Source of the DNA: Loigolactobacillus rennini DSM 20253
GTDB lineage: Bacteria > Bacillota > Bacilli > Lactobacillales > Lactobacillaceae
Assembly (NCBI RefSeq): GCF_001436505.1
Contig: NZ_AYYI01000003.1
Span: 1 to 61,940 of the forward strand
Direction: 5' to 3'
DNA length: 61,940 bases
Position numbers and translations under genes: made by a program. Under the pieces are notes generated by a model that saw only the letters and a program-made list of their open reading frames with translations, had not been told where the DNA came from and did not search any database. How positions within the stretch are numbered: position 1 is the stretch's first letter; each line of letters starts with the position of its first letter. This document shows, one piece after another, positions 40,868 to 49,019 of this stretch.

Positions 40868-41752
40868 TTATTTATTTAATTCAGCTTGAATTTCAGCTGC
40901 AAAATCTTTGTTAGCTTTTTCAATCCCTTGGCCAACTTCATAACGGACAAATTTTGTGACCTTACCACCATTTGTTTTTGCATATTGGCCAACTGTTTGA
41001 TCAGAATCTTTAACATATTCTTGATCATTCAAACAGATTTCAGCTAAGAATTTATTTAAACGACCAGTGACAATCTTTTCAACGATCTTTTCTGGCTTAC
41101 CTTCTTTTTTAGCTTCTTCGACTAATTTAGCTTTTTCTGCACTCATGACATCAGCAGGTACATCTTCACTTGCAGTGTAGCGTGGATTAATTGCGGCAAC
41201 ATGCATTGCAATGTTACGCGCAACTTCTTCATTACCACCAGCTAAGACTGTTAAAGCTGCAATCTTACCACCCATATGCTGGTATGAGCCAAAGTTATCA
41301 TTATCTGATTTAGTCAAAACAGCAAAGCGGCGGAAACTAATCTTCTCGCCAATTGTTGCAGTTGCGTTAATAATTGCATCTGCAATGGTCTGACCATCAG
41401 CCATCTTAGTTGCGTTTGCAGCATCCATGTCCGCTGGCTGATTAGCTGCAATAGCATCTGCAATTTCTTGTACTAACGCACGGAAATCCTTATTGCCAGC
41501 GACAAAATCAGTTTCAGCATTAACTTCTACAATTGCAGCAGTATTACCCTTAATTGCAATGTCAGCTAATCCTTCAGCAGCCACACGACCACTCTTTTTG
41601 GCTGCAGTTTTAACCCCTTTTTCACGTAATGATTTCATTGCTTTATCAACGTCACCATCAGCTGCAACTAAGGCTTTCTTAGCTGCCATCATCCCTGCAC
41701 CAGATTTATCCCGTAATGCTTTAACTTGTGCTGCTGTAATCTTTGTTGCCAT
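40868..41752 (-). CDS. tsf: Elongation factor Ts
   Basis: Nucleotide exchange factor for EF-Tu. UBA domain with VKALRDKSGAGMMAAKKAL, then AEGLADIAI and ETDFVAGNKDF. 294 aa, ATG start with AGGAGG upstream. Follows rpsB. Confidence 0.98.
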   Translation of the reverse strand: MATKITAAQVKALRDKSGAGMMAAKKALVAADGDVDKAMKSLREKGVKTAAKKSGRVAAEGLADIAIKGNTAAIVEVNAETDFVAGNKDFRALVQEIADAIAANQPADMDAANATKMADGQTIADAIINATATIGEKISFRRFAVLTKSDNDNFGSYQHMGGKIAALTVLAGGNEEVARNIAMHVAAINPRYTASEDVPADVMSAEKAKLVEEAKKEGKPEKIVEKIVTGRLNKFLAEICLNDQEYVKDSDQTVGQYAKTNGGKVTKFVRYEVGQGIEKANKDFAAEIQAELNK

Positions 41753-41778
41753 AATGTAATCCTCCTAAATTAGTCGTG

Positions 41779-41837
41779 AAAAAAGGGCCGCCTCATAAAT
41801 AAGGCTTGCAGATTGTGCCTAACCTTTGAGACAGCCC
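41779..41837 (-). terminator. Attenuator/terminator between rpsB and tsf
   Basis: Minus-strand stem of 11 bp with two G-U pairs (41827-41837 with 41785-41795) enclosing a second small stem, followed by six T. It lies 30 bases after the rpsB stop and before the tsf ribosome site. Confidence 0.75.
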
Positions 41838-41867
41838 CAAATCACTTATTTAAAATTGATTTTTAAC

Positions 41868-42698
41868 TTATTTGTTCGCGTTTTTACCTTCGACAGTCTT
41901 TTGAAGATCTTTTAAACTCTCGTGACTTGGTGCTTCGCTGTCAGGAGCAGCAGAATCAGCTGGTGCATTTTCTTCTGTTGGTGCTGCTTGTTCTTGTGCT
42001 TCAGCTTCGCCTTCTTCGCCTTGACGACCTTCAACAATAGCGTCTGCCATTTTCGAAGTCAACAAGCGAACGGCACGAATTGCGTCATCATTAGATGGAA
42101 TAATAACGTCAATATCATCTGGATCAGTATTAGTATCAACCATTGCCACAATCGGGATGTTTAATTTTTGTGCTTCTTTAACCGCAATTTTTTCTTTGCG
42201 CGGATCAACAATGAATAACACATCTGGAATCCGTGGCATATCTTCAATACCACCTAAGAATTTCTCAAGTTTTTCACGTTCTTTATTTAATTGTGAAACT
42301 TCTTTCTTAGGTAATTTTTCAAAGGTACCATCTTCCGCCCAGGTCTTAATTTCCTTCAAATGGTTAATCCGCTTTTGAATGGTTTGCCAGTTAGTTAACG
42401 TACCACCTAACCAACGATGGTTGACGTAAAATTGGCCCGCACGGGTTGCTTCTTCAGCAATTGAATCTTGTGCCTGCTTCTTAGTCCCGACGAATAGGAC
42501 GATGCCACCAGCTGCTGCTGTATTTTTCATGAAGTCATAAGCATTATCAACTAACTTCAAAGTCTTTTGTAAGTCAATAATGTAAATACCGTTTCTTTCA
42601 GTAAAAATATACGGTTTCATTTTCGGGTTCCAACGCCGTGTTTGGTGTCCGAAATGAACACCAGCTTCAAGTAATTGCTTCATTGTTACAACTGCCAT
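41868..42698 (-). CDS. rpsB: 30S ribosomal protein S2
   Basis: Typical S2: [22 protein letters not shown] at the start (shown in part), [22 protein letters not shown] and [19 protein letters not shown]. After the conserved fold (to about 226) there is an acidic Glu/Ala/Pro-rich tail of about 50 residues. 276 aa. ATG start after AGGAGG. First gene of rpsB-tsf-pyrH-frr. Confidence 0.98.
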   Translation of the reverse strand: MAVVTMKQLLEAGVHFGHQTRRWNPKMKPYIFTERNGIYIIDLQKTLKLVDNAYDFMKNTAAAGGIVLFVGTKKQAQDSIAEEATRAGQFYVNHRWLGGTLTNWQTIQKRINHLKEIKTWAEDGTFEKLPKKEVSQLNKEREKLEKFLGGIEDMPRIPDVLFIVDPRKEKIAVKEAQKLNIPIVAMVDTNTDPDDIDVIIPSNDDAIRAVRLLTSKMADAIVEGRQGEEGEAEAQEQAAPTEENAPADSAAPDSEAPSHESLKDLQKTVEGKNANK

Positions 42699-42739
42699 AA
42701 ATTATGTTCCTCCTTGGTTTTTCCGCCCCTGCACTCAAT

Positions 42740-42778
42740 TAATAAATGAACTTGCTCAATCAAGCACCACATTTATTA
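42740..42778 (-). ncRNA. Structured rpsB leader hairpin
   Basis: In the leader of about 110 bases between the rpsB promoter and start codon, 42740-42748 pairs with 42770-42778 (9 bp). An inner stem CTTG/CAAG is separated from the outer one by an asymmetric internal loop. Such a bipartite hairpin is what an autogenous S2-binding site could look like; I cannot match it to a known leader family. Confidence 0.45.
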
Positions 42779-42816
42779 TCACGCAAGGTGTGAATTGATG
42801 TTTAACATCGTTTATT

Positions 42817-42845
42817 AGTTTATCGTAAATCTAGTCTTGATGCAA
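42817..42845 (-). promoter_or_regulatory. Promoter of rpsB-tsf
   Basis: Minus-strand TTGCAT (42840-42845), 17 bases, TAAACT (42817-42822), just after the ldhD terminator. Confidence 0.6.
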
Positions 42846-42876
42846 CTATTTTTTGCTTATAAAAGTGCACTGCAAA

Positions 42877-42904
42877 AATAAAAAGCCGCCCCTCAGGACG
42901 ACTT
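42877..42904 (-). terminator. Terminator after D-lactate dehydrogenase
   Basis: A 9-bp stem with two G-U pairs in minus-strand RNA (42896-42904 with 42883-42891), tetraloop, followed by UUUUUA. Confidence 0.9.
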
Positions 42905-42926
42905 TTATTCATCATGTTGTCAATAA

Positions 42927-43919
42927 TTAAAACTTAACTTCATTTTGGCTTTCGCCTTTTTCAACCATATCTTTAGCTGAATTGAGAGCAACGTCAACCA
43001 TATTACGAACAGCTGGTCTTGTATAGAAAGCAACATGAGGTGTAACCAAAATATCACGTTGTGCCATTAATTCACGCAGCGTTGGATCAGGGATTTGTTT
43101 ACCAGTGAAATCATTGTTGAAAATACCAACTTCATTTTCGTAAACATCCAATACTGCACCAGCAACTTTACCAGATTTGTAACCTGCTAATAGATCTTTA
43201 GAGTTAACTAAATCACCACGAGCAGTGTTAATAATGTAGACACCATCCTTCATCTTTGCGATGGAATCTTTATTAATCATGTGGTAATTTTCTTTGGTAG
43301 CCGGTGCATGTAAAGTAATAATATCTGATTTAGCAAATAATTCATCCGCTGAATCAACATAAATACCTTGTGCATCCAAATCAGGGTTACGGAAAATATC
43401 GTAGCCAAGAACTTTAGCACCAAAACCACGGTAAATGTTAATACCGGCACGGCCAATCCGACCAGTACCAACTACACCAACTGTCATTGTGTGTAATTCA
43501 TGGGCAATATCTGGTTCCCAAGTCAAATCGCCTTTTGCCATTTTTTCGTTAAATTCAGGAGTCCGCCGCAATAACTGCATTAAACCAGTGATGGCTAATT
43601 CAGCAATTGCATTCGGTGAATAGCTAGGAACGTTCGTGATCCGAACGCCATTTGCTTTAGCAACATCGGTTGGAATGTTATCAACCCCAACATTCCGGAT
43701 TGATAAGTCTTTAATTCCATATTCCTTCATGGAAGTAAAAATTTCTTTATCATAAGGCAACTGTTGATAAGCAATAATGGCATCATAGCCTTTAGCTAAC
43801 TTAACAGTTTTCTTATTTAATAAGTCAGTGACTAACTTAACGCTGACATTATTTTCTTTAGACCAGTTTTGCGCGTAGCCTTCTTCATCTTTACGAACAC
43901 CATAAATAATAAATTTCAT
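42927..43919 (-). CDS. ldhD: D-lactate dehydrogenase
   Basis: Reduces pyruvate to D-lactate, regenerating NAD. D-2-hydroxyacid dehydrogenase family: GTGRIGRAG NAD motif (151-159), Arg234 in NTARGDLVN, the Glu in the YENE segment (about 261-263) and His295 in VTPHVAFYT. The start MKFIIYGVRKDEE is typical of lactobacillus D-LDH. 330 aa. Monocistronic with promoter and terminator. Confidence 0.95.
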   Translation of the reverse strand: MKFIIYGVRKDEEGYAQNWSKENNVSVKLVTDLLNKKTVKLAKGYDAIIAYQQLPYDKEIFTSMKEYGIKDLSIRNVGVDNIPTDVAKANGVRITNVPSYSPNAIAELAITGLMQLLRRTPEFNEKMAKGDLTWEPDIAHELHTMTVGVVGTGRIGRAGINIYRGFGAKVLGYDIFRNPDLDAQGIYVDSADELFAKSDIITLHAPATKENYHMINKDSIAKMKDGVYIINTARGDLVNSKDLLAGYKSGKVAGAVLDVYENEVGIFNNDFTGKQIPDPTLRELMAQRDILVTPHVAFYTRPAVRNMVDVALNSAKDMVEKGESQNEVKF

Positions 43920-43952
43920 AATATGTGATTGCTCCCTTCATCATCATCTTAC

Positions 43953-43981
43953 ATTATAAGCATTTACTGAAAATAGGTAAA
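43953..43981 (-). promoter_or_regulatory. Promoter of ldhD
   Basis: Minus-strand TTTACC (43976-43981), 17 bases, TATAAT (43953-43958). Confidence 0.65.
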
Positions 43982-44012
43982 GGATAAATTACTTATTTTT
44001 CAGAAAATTTCT

Positions 44013-44294
44013 TTACCAGTGCAACTTTACACCATGTTGTTTCAAAAATACAAGTTTAGCGGCTCGTGATTGATGCTTAAATTGCCATTCCGCACTTAAG
44101 GCCCCATGCTTAGTGTTAAAGGCTTGCTGCCAAATTAATTTAACAGGACGGCGGGTCTTAGGTCGTGTATACTTTGCACCTTTACCTGCATTGTGTGTCG
44201 CAACCCGCTTAGCAACATCAGTCGAAAAACCTCCATAAAGTGTTTGATCTGCACATAACAACACATAAAAATAATACTGTTTAGCCAGCACCAT
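44013..44294 (-). CDS. GIY-YIG domain protein (UPF0213/YhbQ type)
   Basis: Single GIY-YIG nuclease-like domain of 93 aa: [18 protein letters not shown], then [14 protein letters not shown] and the conserved Glu in AEWQFKH. Function of this small family is not settled. ATG 44294 after AGGCGG; it overlaps the end of the trmN6 reading frame by 14 bases, a conserved pairing (yabB-yazA in Bacillus). Confidence 0.88.
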   Translation of the reverse strand: MVLAKQYYFYVLLCADQTLYGGFSTDVAKRVATHNAGKGAKYTRPKTRRPVKLIWQQAFNTKHGALSAEWQFKHQSRAAKLVFLKQHGVKLHW

Positions 44295-45017
44295 ATAACA
44301 ACCGCCTAACGTCTGGTAGATACTGATTATTTTGATCATAGACTGTTAAAGGCGGTAAAATTCGTTGCCCGCCGGGACGGCCGTCTTTAATCAATTCAAT
44401 TAACACCATATTCGCCTCACGGCCGGCTTTAGGATAAACAAACCGAATACGCTTAACCTGTAATCGCAAAGCTGTAGCTTTCATAATAAATTCACTGAGC
44501 CGGTCAGGCCGATAGACAAAAAAAGCTTTTCCGTTCATTTTAAGTAACCCACTTGCCACTTTTAAAACTTCTGCTAATGAAGTCGTAATTTCATGGCGTG
44601 CAACTGCAAGGTATGGATTGGGATTTTTCTTGCTGGCAGTGTGACCTGGAAAATATGGTGGATTACAGACGACAACATCAACACTATCTTTAGCAATTTG
44701 TGTAAATGTTTGTTTTAAATCTAGTTGATAAACAGTCATTTGTTGCTGCAAATGGTTTAAAATAACTGAGCGTTGTGCCATATCAGCCAGCCGCGGCTGT
44801 AATTCAACTGCCGCAATGGGACCAGTTGTTTTAGCACTTAAAAAAGTCCCACTGCACCGTTGCCTGCACACAGGTCGACGACTTTACTACGCCGATGGAC
44901 CATAGCAAAATCAGCTAGCAGTACCGCATCTAAAGAAAAGGAAAAAACTTGTGCGCTTTGAATAATTTTAACGGACTGGCTATAAAGCTGATCAACCCGT
45001 TCACCCATTTTTAACAC
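44281..45017 (-). pseudogene. trmN6: tRNA1(Val) adenine(37)-N6-methyltransferase with a one-base frameshift
   Basis: Two adjacent frames together make one TrmN6/YabB-like methyltransferase. The upstream frame holds [28 protein letters not shown] and the SAM motif [13 protein letters not shown], then stops. The next frame resumes at once with [18 protein letters not shown] and contains the catalytic NPPYF. The break is at a run of six T in the coding strand (44840-44845); seven T would restore the frame, as would a -1 slip. Start uncertain (GTG 45017 or ATG 45008). A sequencing error, a real mutation or slippage are all possible. Confidence 0.85.
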
Positions 45018-45097
45018 ACTTTCACTTCTTTCTCTCACTAGGCTAAACAGCCAAATTTAAAAATACAAGAAAAATACCCGTATTTTACATGATTTGC

Positions 45098-45103
45098 TAT
45101 AAT
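45098..45103 (+). promoter_or_regulatory. Extended -10 promoter of plsC
   Basis: TGC-TATAAT with the hexamer at 45098-45103; the -35 is weak. It lies 34 bases before the plsC start. Confidence 0.55.
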
Positions 45104-45137
45104 AAGAATAAGTTATCATACGGAAAGGAATTATACC

Positions 45138-45767
45138 ATGTTTTATACGTTTATTCGCGCCGTTGTTCGTGGTTTAGTTTGGCTGATTAACGGCAATGCA
45201 CATTATGAAAATAAAAAGGCACTCCCAAAGGGCGCTTATATCTTAGTTGGACCGCACCGAACTTGGTTTGATCCAATTTACTACGCATTAGCGGCCAGTC
45301 CGCGCAAGTTTTCGTTTATGGCCAAGGAAGAATTGTTTAAAAATCCGATCATTCGTTTTATTTTAAAACATTCAAACGCTTTTCCCGTCAACCGAGCCCA
45401 CCCTGGGCCATCGGCAATTAAGACCCCGGTTAAGACGTTGAAAAAGGGTGAACTCTCGTTAATTATGTTCCCTTCAGGCACGCGCCATTCAGCCCAACTA
45501 AAAGGTGGCGCCTTAGTGATTGCCAAAATGAGTGGTGTTCCCTTAGTCCCAACGGTTTATCAAGGCCCGCTAACTTTCAAACGTTTGTTCACGCGTAAAC
45601 CCGTTACCGTGCGTTTTGGCCAGCCAATTTACATTGACCGCCGCCAAAAATTGGATAAGCCGGCTATGGCAGCTTTAGATGACCAGATGCAACGTGCTTT
45701 TAGTCAACTGGATCAAGAAATTGACCCACATTTTAAATATGTACCAAACCCAGATAATAAAAAATGA
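45138..45767 (+). CDS. plsC: 1-acyl-sn-glycerol-3-phosphate acyltransferase
   Basis: Acylates lysophosphatidate in phospholipid synthesis. The HxxxxD motif is HRTWFD, and the glycerol-phosphate binding motif reads FPSGTR, where many homologues have FPEGTR. N-terminal hydrophobic segment, 209 aa, ATG after AAAGGAA. The stop codon lies at the base of the terminator that it shares with the convergent yneF-like gene. Confidence 0.92.
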   Translation: MFYTFIRAVVRGLVWLINGNAHYENKKALPKGAYILVGPHRTWFDPIYYALAASPRKFSFMAKEELFKNPIIRFILKHSNAFPVNRAHPGPSAIKTPVKTLKKGELSLIMFPSGTRHSAQLKGGALVIAKMSGVPLVPTVYQGPLTFKRLFTRKPVTVRFGQPIYIDRRQKLDKPAMAALDDQMQRAFSQLDQEIDPHFKYVPNPDNKK

Positions 45768-45790
45768 CCGCCAAAATGGCGATCTTTTTT
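45766..45790. terminator. Compact bidirectional terminator between plsC and yneF
   Basis: 45766-45773 pairs with 45777-45784 (8 bp on the minus strand with one G-U; one mismatch on the plus strand), with A and T tracts on the two sides. It overlaps the plsC stop codon. Confidence 0.75.
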
Positions 45791-46013
45791 ATTTACCTGC
45801 TTTACGTGCCTGTGCTTTCATTGAGGTCATCATCTGATTTAATTTTCTCTCGGATGGTTTTTGCCCCATTTGCATCATCATGGTGCGCATCATGTCTTCA
45901 GAAATCGGCGGATTTTCTTGTAAATATTTCTTCATGTATTGGCGTGCGCCGAAGAAACCACCGATAACACCTAGGGCAGCGCCAATCACGAAGATCAAAA
46001 TATACATTCCCAA
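45789..46013 (-). CDS. yneF: YneF-like UPF0154 membrane protein
   Basis: One N-terminal membrane segment (ILIFVIGAALGVIGGFFGARQYM) and a conserved charged tail with NPPISEDMMRTMMMQMGQKPSE mark the UPF0154 family (sequences given in part). Function unknown. Start taken as TTG 46013, 8 bases after AAGGAG, giving 74 aa; an ATG two codons later is alternative. Next to ynzC, as in Bacillus where both lie near lexA. Confidence 0.85.
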   Translation of the reverse strand: MGMYILIFVIGAALGVIGGFFGARQYMKKYLQENPPISEDMMRTMMMQMGQKPSERKLNQMMTSMKAQARKAGK

Positions 46014-46088
46014 GATTTTTTCTCCTTTCAAAACAACTTCATACTTTATTTTACACAAATAAACACCAAATGAAAAGTTTACTTAAGA

Positions 46089-46328
46089 TTAATCTTGCCG
46101 CCAACCTTTTTTACGCTGAATGTGGCGCACTTTTTTTGGTGTAATTTCATGTCCTTGCTTATCAAAAACCTGCGTCTGTTCAATTTGCTGCCGTAACCCC
46201 TTGCGAAATTCTTTGATGTAAGCTTGGCGTAGCTGCTTTTGTTCCTGCTGTTCTGCCGCACTTAATCCGTCTGCCTTACTTTTGCGTACTAATTGGTTAA
46301 TTCGCTTTAAATATTTATTTTCCATCAT
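46089..46328 (-). CDS. ynzC: YnzC-like DUF896 protein
   Basis: 79-aa, highly charged helical protein: INQLVRKSKADGLSAAEQQEQ followed by LRQAYIKEFRKGLRQQ is the DUF896 pattern. In Bacillus subtilis ynzC belongs to the SOS operon yneA-yneB-ynzC, divergent from lexA; here it is divergent from lexA directly, with no yneA or yneB between. ATG with GGGAG upstream. Confidence 0.9.
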   Translation of the reverse strand: MMENKYLKRINQLVRKSKADGLSAAEQQEQKQLRQAYIKEFRKGLRQQIEQTQVFDKQGHEITPKKVRHIQRKKGWRQD

Positions 46329-46400
46329 TTAAGGCTCCCTTTTAATTTAAGTTTTGATCAAAATAAGTTCTAAACCCCATTCAAACTAGGCTTTTTGAAC

Positions 46401-46414
46401 CGAACATTTGTTTG
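46401..46414. promoter_or_regulatory. LexA (SOS) box
   Basis: CGAACATTTGTTTG differs at one position from the Gram-positive consensus CGAAC-N4-GTTCG. It overlaps the -35 of the lexA promoter and lies in the region shared with the divergent ynzC. Confidence 0.85.
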
Positions 46415-46440
46415 AAATGATAGATTGAATATGCTACACT
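46412..46440 (+). promoter_or_regulatory. Promoter of lexA
   Basis: TTGAAA (46412-46417), 17 bases, TACACT (46435-46440), overlapped by the LexA box. Confidence 0.65.
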
Positions 46441-46471
46441 AAACATAATTAATATGACTGAGGTGTCAACC

Positions 46472-47092
46472 ATGATTAAAGCGCATGAATCTAAACAACT
46501 GGAAGTTCTACGTTTCATTCATGAACGCGTAGCTGAAAAGGGATACCCACCAACTGTCCGTGAGATCGGTGCAGCAGTTTCACTATCCTCAACATCTACG
46601 GTTCATGGTCATTTAGCCCGCCTAGAAAAGAAAGGCTATTTACAAAAAGATCCGACCAAACCCCGCGCAATTGAACTCACCCGCGCCGGCTTAAATGCAC
46701 TGGGCATTAAACCAGCAAAAATTCCGGTTTTAGGGACAGTCACTGCCGGTGAACCAATTTTGGCGGTTGAAGAAGCCACCGACTTTTTCCCGATTCCGCC
46801 AGATTTAGATGATAGTGAACATAATTTATTTATGTTGACGATCCGTGGCGAAAGTATGATCAAGGCTGGCATTTTAAACGGTGACCAAGTCATTGTACGT
46901 AAACAGGCCGCCGCAGATAACGGTGATATCGTCATTGCAATGACCGCAGAAAACGAAGCTACCTGTAAACGATTCTTTAAGGAAAGCGATCATATTCGCC
47001 TACAACCAGAAAATGACACTTTCAGCCCAATCATCTTACATCAAGTCACTATTTTAGGTAAAGTTGTTGGCTTGTACCGCAACTTTATTTAA
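46472..47092 (+). CDS. lexA: LexA repressor
   Basis: SOS master repressor with autocatalytic cleavage. The winged helix ([23 protein letters not shown]) is followed by the cleavage site Ala-Gly in TVTAGEPI, catalytic Ser in RGESM and the Lys in ATCKRF. ATG 46472, 6 bases after GAGGTG, gives 206 aa; an ATG at 46454 lies before the ribosome site. Autoregulated by the box upstream. Confidence 0.97.
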   Translation: MIKAHESKQLEVLRFIHERVAEKGYPPTVREIGAAVSLSSTSTVHGHLARLEKKGYLQKDPTKPRAIELTRAGLNALGIKPAKIPVLGTVTAGEPILAVEEATDFFPIPPDLDDSEHNLFMLTIRGESMIKAGILNGDQVIVRKQAAADNGDIVIAMTAENEATCKRFFKESDHIRLQPENDTFSPIILHQVTILGKVVGLYRNFI

Positions 47093-47113
47093 TCATTAAA
47101 TCATTCAAGCAAT

Positions 47114-47141
47114 AACGCCAACTACTTAGTTGGCGTTTTTT
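47114..47141 (+). terminator. Terminator after lexA
   Basis: 11-bp stem (47114-47124 with 47127-47137) followed by a run of T. Confidence 0.88.
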
Positions 47142-47150
47142 TGTTATTTA

Positions 47151-47807
47151 TTACGCCAATAAAAAAGCAGCTAATTGATCAACTTGCGAAAAATACATAT
47201 CCGCGTGACTTTGCATCCAAGCTTTAATCCGCGGTGTTTTAGGCGCCCAGCCAGCCGCCGCAAACGGTACGCCGCATTTAGCTGCCATTTCTAAACCTGG
47301 ACGTAAGTCATCTACTACTAGTGCTGCTTCTGGAGCTAACTGCAAACGTTGTAAAATCTGCTTAACCGGATAAGTAGCAGGTTTTCGTTTCCCAGGACCA
47401 GCATCCCAGCCATAAACAATATCCGGCTTAAAGTGACAAGTCGTTAAGTAATCTGATTCGATCTTGCTAGCATCTGACTGTGAAATTACGGTTACTTTGC
47501 CACCACGCTGTTTAAACGCACGGACTAACTGTGGAAAACCAGAAAAAAATTGCGCGGTTAGCGCCTGGTTATACTGTCGCCAAATGGTTTGCTGACGTTG
47601 CATTTCTGATTGACTAAAGTGTTCGATATCCTGACATAATGCAGTAAAACCCGGATTAAAACAATAGTCAACAAACTGTTCCAAGGTTAAAACTGGCTCA
47701 TTTGGCCGCAATTCCTTTAATGCTTGAACAAATGACGGATAATGAATGTACCCGGTACTATCCACCGCGGTATCATCATGATCTAAAATTAAGCATTGAT
47801 AACGCAT
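47151..47807 (-). CDS. HAD-superfamily hydrolase (phosphoglycolate-phosphatase-like)
   Basis: HAD motif I is DHDDTAVDST near residue 9, motif II VISQSD, motif III GKRKP and motif IV VVDDLRPG. Cap insertion between motifs I and II is of the helical C1 type. Substrate not predictable. ATG 47807 after AAGGGTG gives 218 aa; the upstream extension is not coding-like. Convergent with lexA. Confidence 0.85.
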   Translation of the reverse strand: MRYQCLILDHDDTAVDSTGYIHYPSFVQALKELRPNEPVLTLEQFVDYCFNPGFTALCQDIEHFSQSEMQRQQTIWRQYNQALTAQFFSGFPQLVRAFKQRGGKVTVISQSDASKIESDYLTTCHFKPDIVYGWDAGPGKRKPATYPVKQILQRLQLAPEAALVVDDLRPGLEMAAKCGVPFAAAGWAPKTPRIKAWMQSHADMYFSQVDQLAAFLLA

Positions 47808-48041
47808 TGACTTCACCCTTAAAATATTGATACATCTATTATAGACTGAATAACCGTATAAGCCTACCTTAAACATTATATTCTTAGCCCACAAACAATG
47901 AAAAAAATCCGATCGAAAATCAACACGCAATGATAAAGCGTGAACACACTAAAATATTGGTATTATCAGATTCCTTGGTCGCCGTGCAAAATTTGTGCAA
48001 AATCATTTCTCTTTTAGTCTTTTTTAATGTTTTTTCTAAAA
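47808..48041. other. Non-coding stretch upstream of the HAD gene
   Basis: AT-rich. A TATAAT lies about 36 bases before the HAD start on the minus strand with a weak -35. From about 47900 to 48041 I see no coding region, repeat or convincing structure. Confidence 0.4.
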
Positions 48042-48080
48042 ATAAAAAGACAGAAATACCTACACAATAGTATTTCTGTC
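48042..48080 (-). terminator. Terminator of the tRNA-Ser gene
   Basis: Perfect 11-bp stem (48049-48059 with 48070-48080) followed on the minus strand by TTTTTATTTTT. Confidence 0.92.
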
Positions 48081-48110
48081 CGCTAAATATTATTTAATAG
48101 TACCTATTAA

Positions 48111-48198
48111 GGAGAGTACAGGATTTGAACCTGCGCGCCGCTTATAAGGCGGTTCGCCGGATTTCGAGTCCGGTGCATTACCACTCTGCCAACTCTCC
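48111..48198 (-). tRNA. tRNA-Ser (anticodon CGA)
   Basis: 88-base gene. Acceptor stem GGAGAGT/ACTCTCC pairs fully, the anticodon arm CCGGA-CTCGAAA-TCCGG gives anticodon CGA, a long variable arm (class II) with CCGC/GCGG is present, and the T arm reads CAGG-TTCAAAT-CCTG. The CCA end is not encoded. It reads UCG codons. It stands alone between the HAD and matrixin genes. Confidence 0.96.
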
Positions 48199-48210
48199 AC
48201 AACAAGATAT

Positions 48211-48238
48211 ATTATAGCAAAACTTAGTTGCATTGCAA
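48211..48238 (-). promoter_or_regulatory. Promoter of tRNA-Ser
   Basis: Minus-strand TTGCAA (48233-48238), 16 bases, TGC-TATAAT (48211-48216), 12 bases before the mature 5' end. Confidence 0.75.
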
Positions 48239-48275
48239 ATTTTTTTCGCTTGACCCCACTGAAATGACAAACAAA

Positions 48276-48992
48276 CTAAGGATAAATTTCCCGCAAACCT
48301 TTGCGATCAGCTGGTGTTAAAACAGTTTTGCCTTGATCAACCGGGTACATAACGGAATCTAACCGTGAGCTGTGGTCCAAGCCTAATGCATGACCAAGCT
48401 CATGAATCGCCACCGAGCGCTGAATTGCCTGATGGTAAGTAACATTGAGACCAGCACGTGCATGGTTTACCGTAAATGCATTCCAACCCACACGTTGAAT
48501 AATTTCAGGGCCACCTGCGCCTAATTCAATTAATTGCTGTTGTTGCTGATTTTCTGGCATCTTTTTTTGATAGACATAAAATGTAATTTGATTTTGTTTA
48601 GCCGTACCTTCTCCGGGGGTCAGGTGAACAATTCCCGTTTGGTTATAAACGGCTACCGCGGCAGTAAAGACAGATTTCACAGAAGTTGGCACATCCGCTG
48701 CAAAATGATAATAATAAGTCGCTGCTAACTGTTTACCAGCAACGTTGCTTTCTGTCGGTGTGCTGGTTGTTGTTTCTTGTTGCGACACAACTGAACTTTT
48801 TAGTGGAATCTTTAATGACAGCGCAGATGATGAATGTGAGCTGGTCCTTTTCCTAGAAGTTGCCGTTGGCGTGGCTTGCTGCCAAAAGCTGATTGCAGTT
48901 TGACTGGCACTTTGGATAAAAGAAGTGTTGAGCAATAACCAGCCAGCGGTCAATAATAGAATAATCTCAACAAGCCATTTAAAAAAACGCAC
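48276..48992 (-). CDS. Secreted or membrane-anchored matrixin-like zinc metalloprotease
   Basis: An N-terminal hydrophobic segment (WLVEIILLLTAGWLLL) serves as signal or anchor and is followed by a Ser/Thr-rich linker of about 60 residues. The C-terminal catalytic domain has the metzincin zinc site HELGHALGLDH and the Met-turn SVMYP. These are M10-type features. Similar small predicted extracellular proteases occur in lactobacilli, with unknown substrates. GTG 48992, 9 bases after AAAGGA, is preferred to the GTG at 49013. It follows the GT8 gene closely on the same strand. Confidence 0.85.
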   Translation of the reverse strand: MRFFKWLVEIILLLTAGWLLLNTSFIQSASQTAISFWQQATPTATSRKRTSSHSSSALSLKIPLKSSVVSQQETTTSTPTESNVAGKQLAATYYYHFAADVPTSVKSVFTAAVAVYNQTGIVHLTPGEGTAKQNQITFYVYQKKMPENQQQQQLIELGAGGPEIIQRVGWNAFTVNHARAGLNVTYHQAIQRSVAIHELGHALGLDHSSRLDSVMYPVDQGKTVLTPADRKGLREIYP

Positions 48993-49019
48993 TGCCACTC
49001 TTCCTTTCTTCACCTGAGG

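Noticed and set aside
44281-45038. Two separate small genes in the trmN6 region
   Set aside because: The two frames are adjoining parts of one methyltransferase fold; the SAM motif is in one and the NPPY motif in the other.
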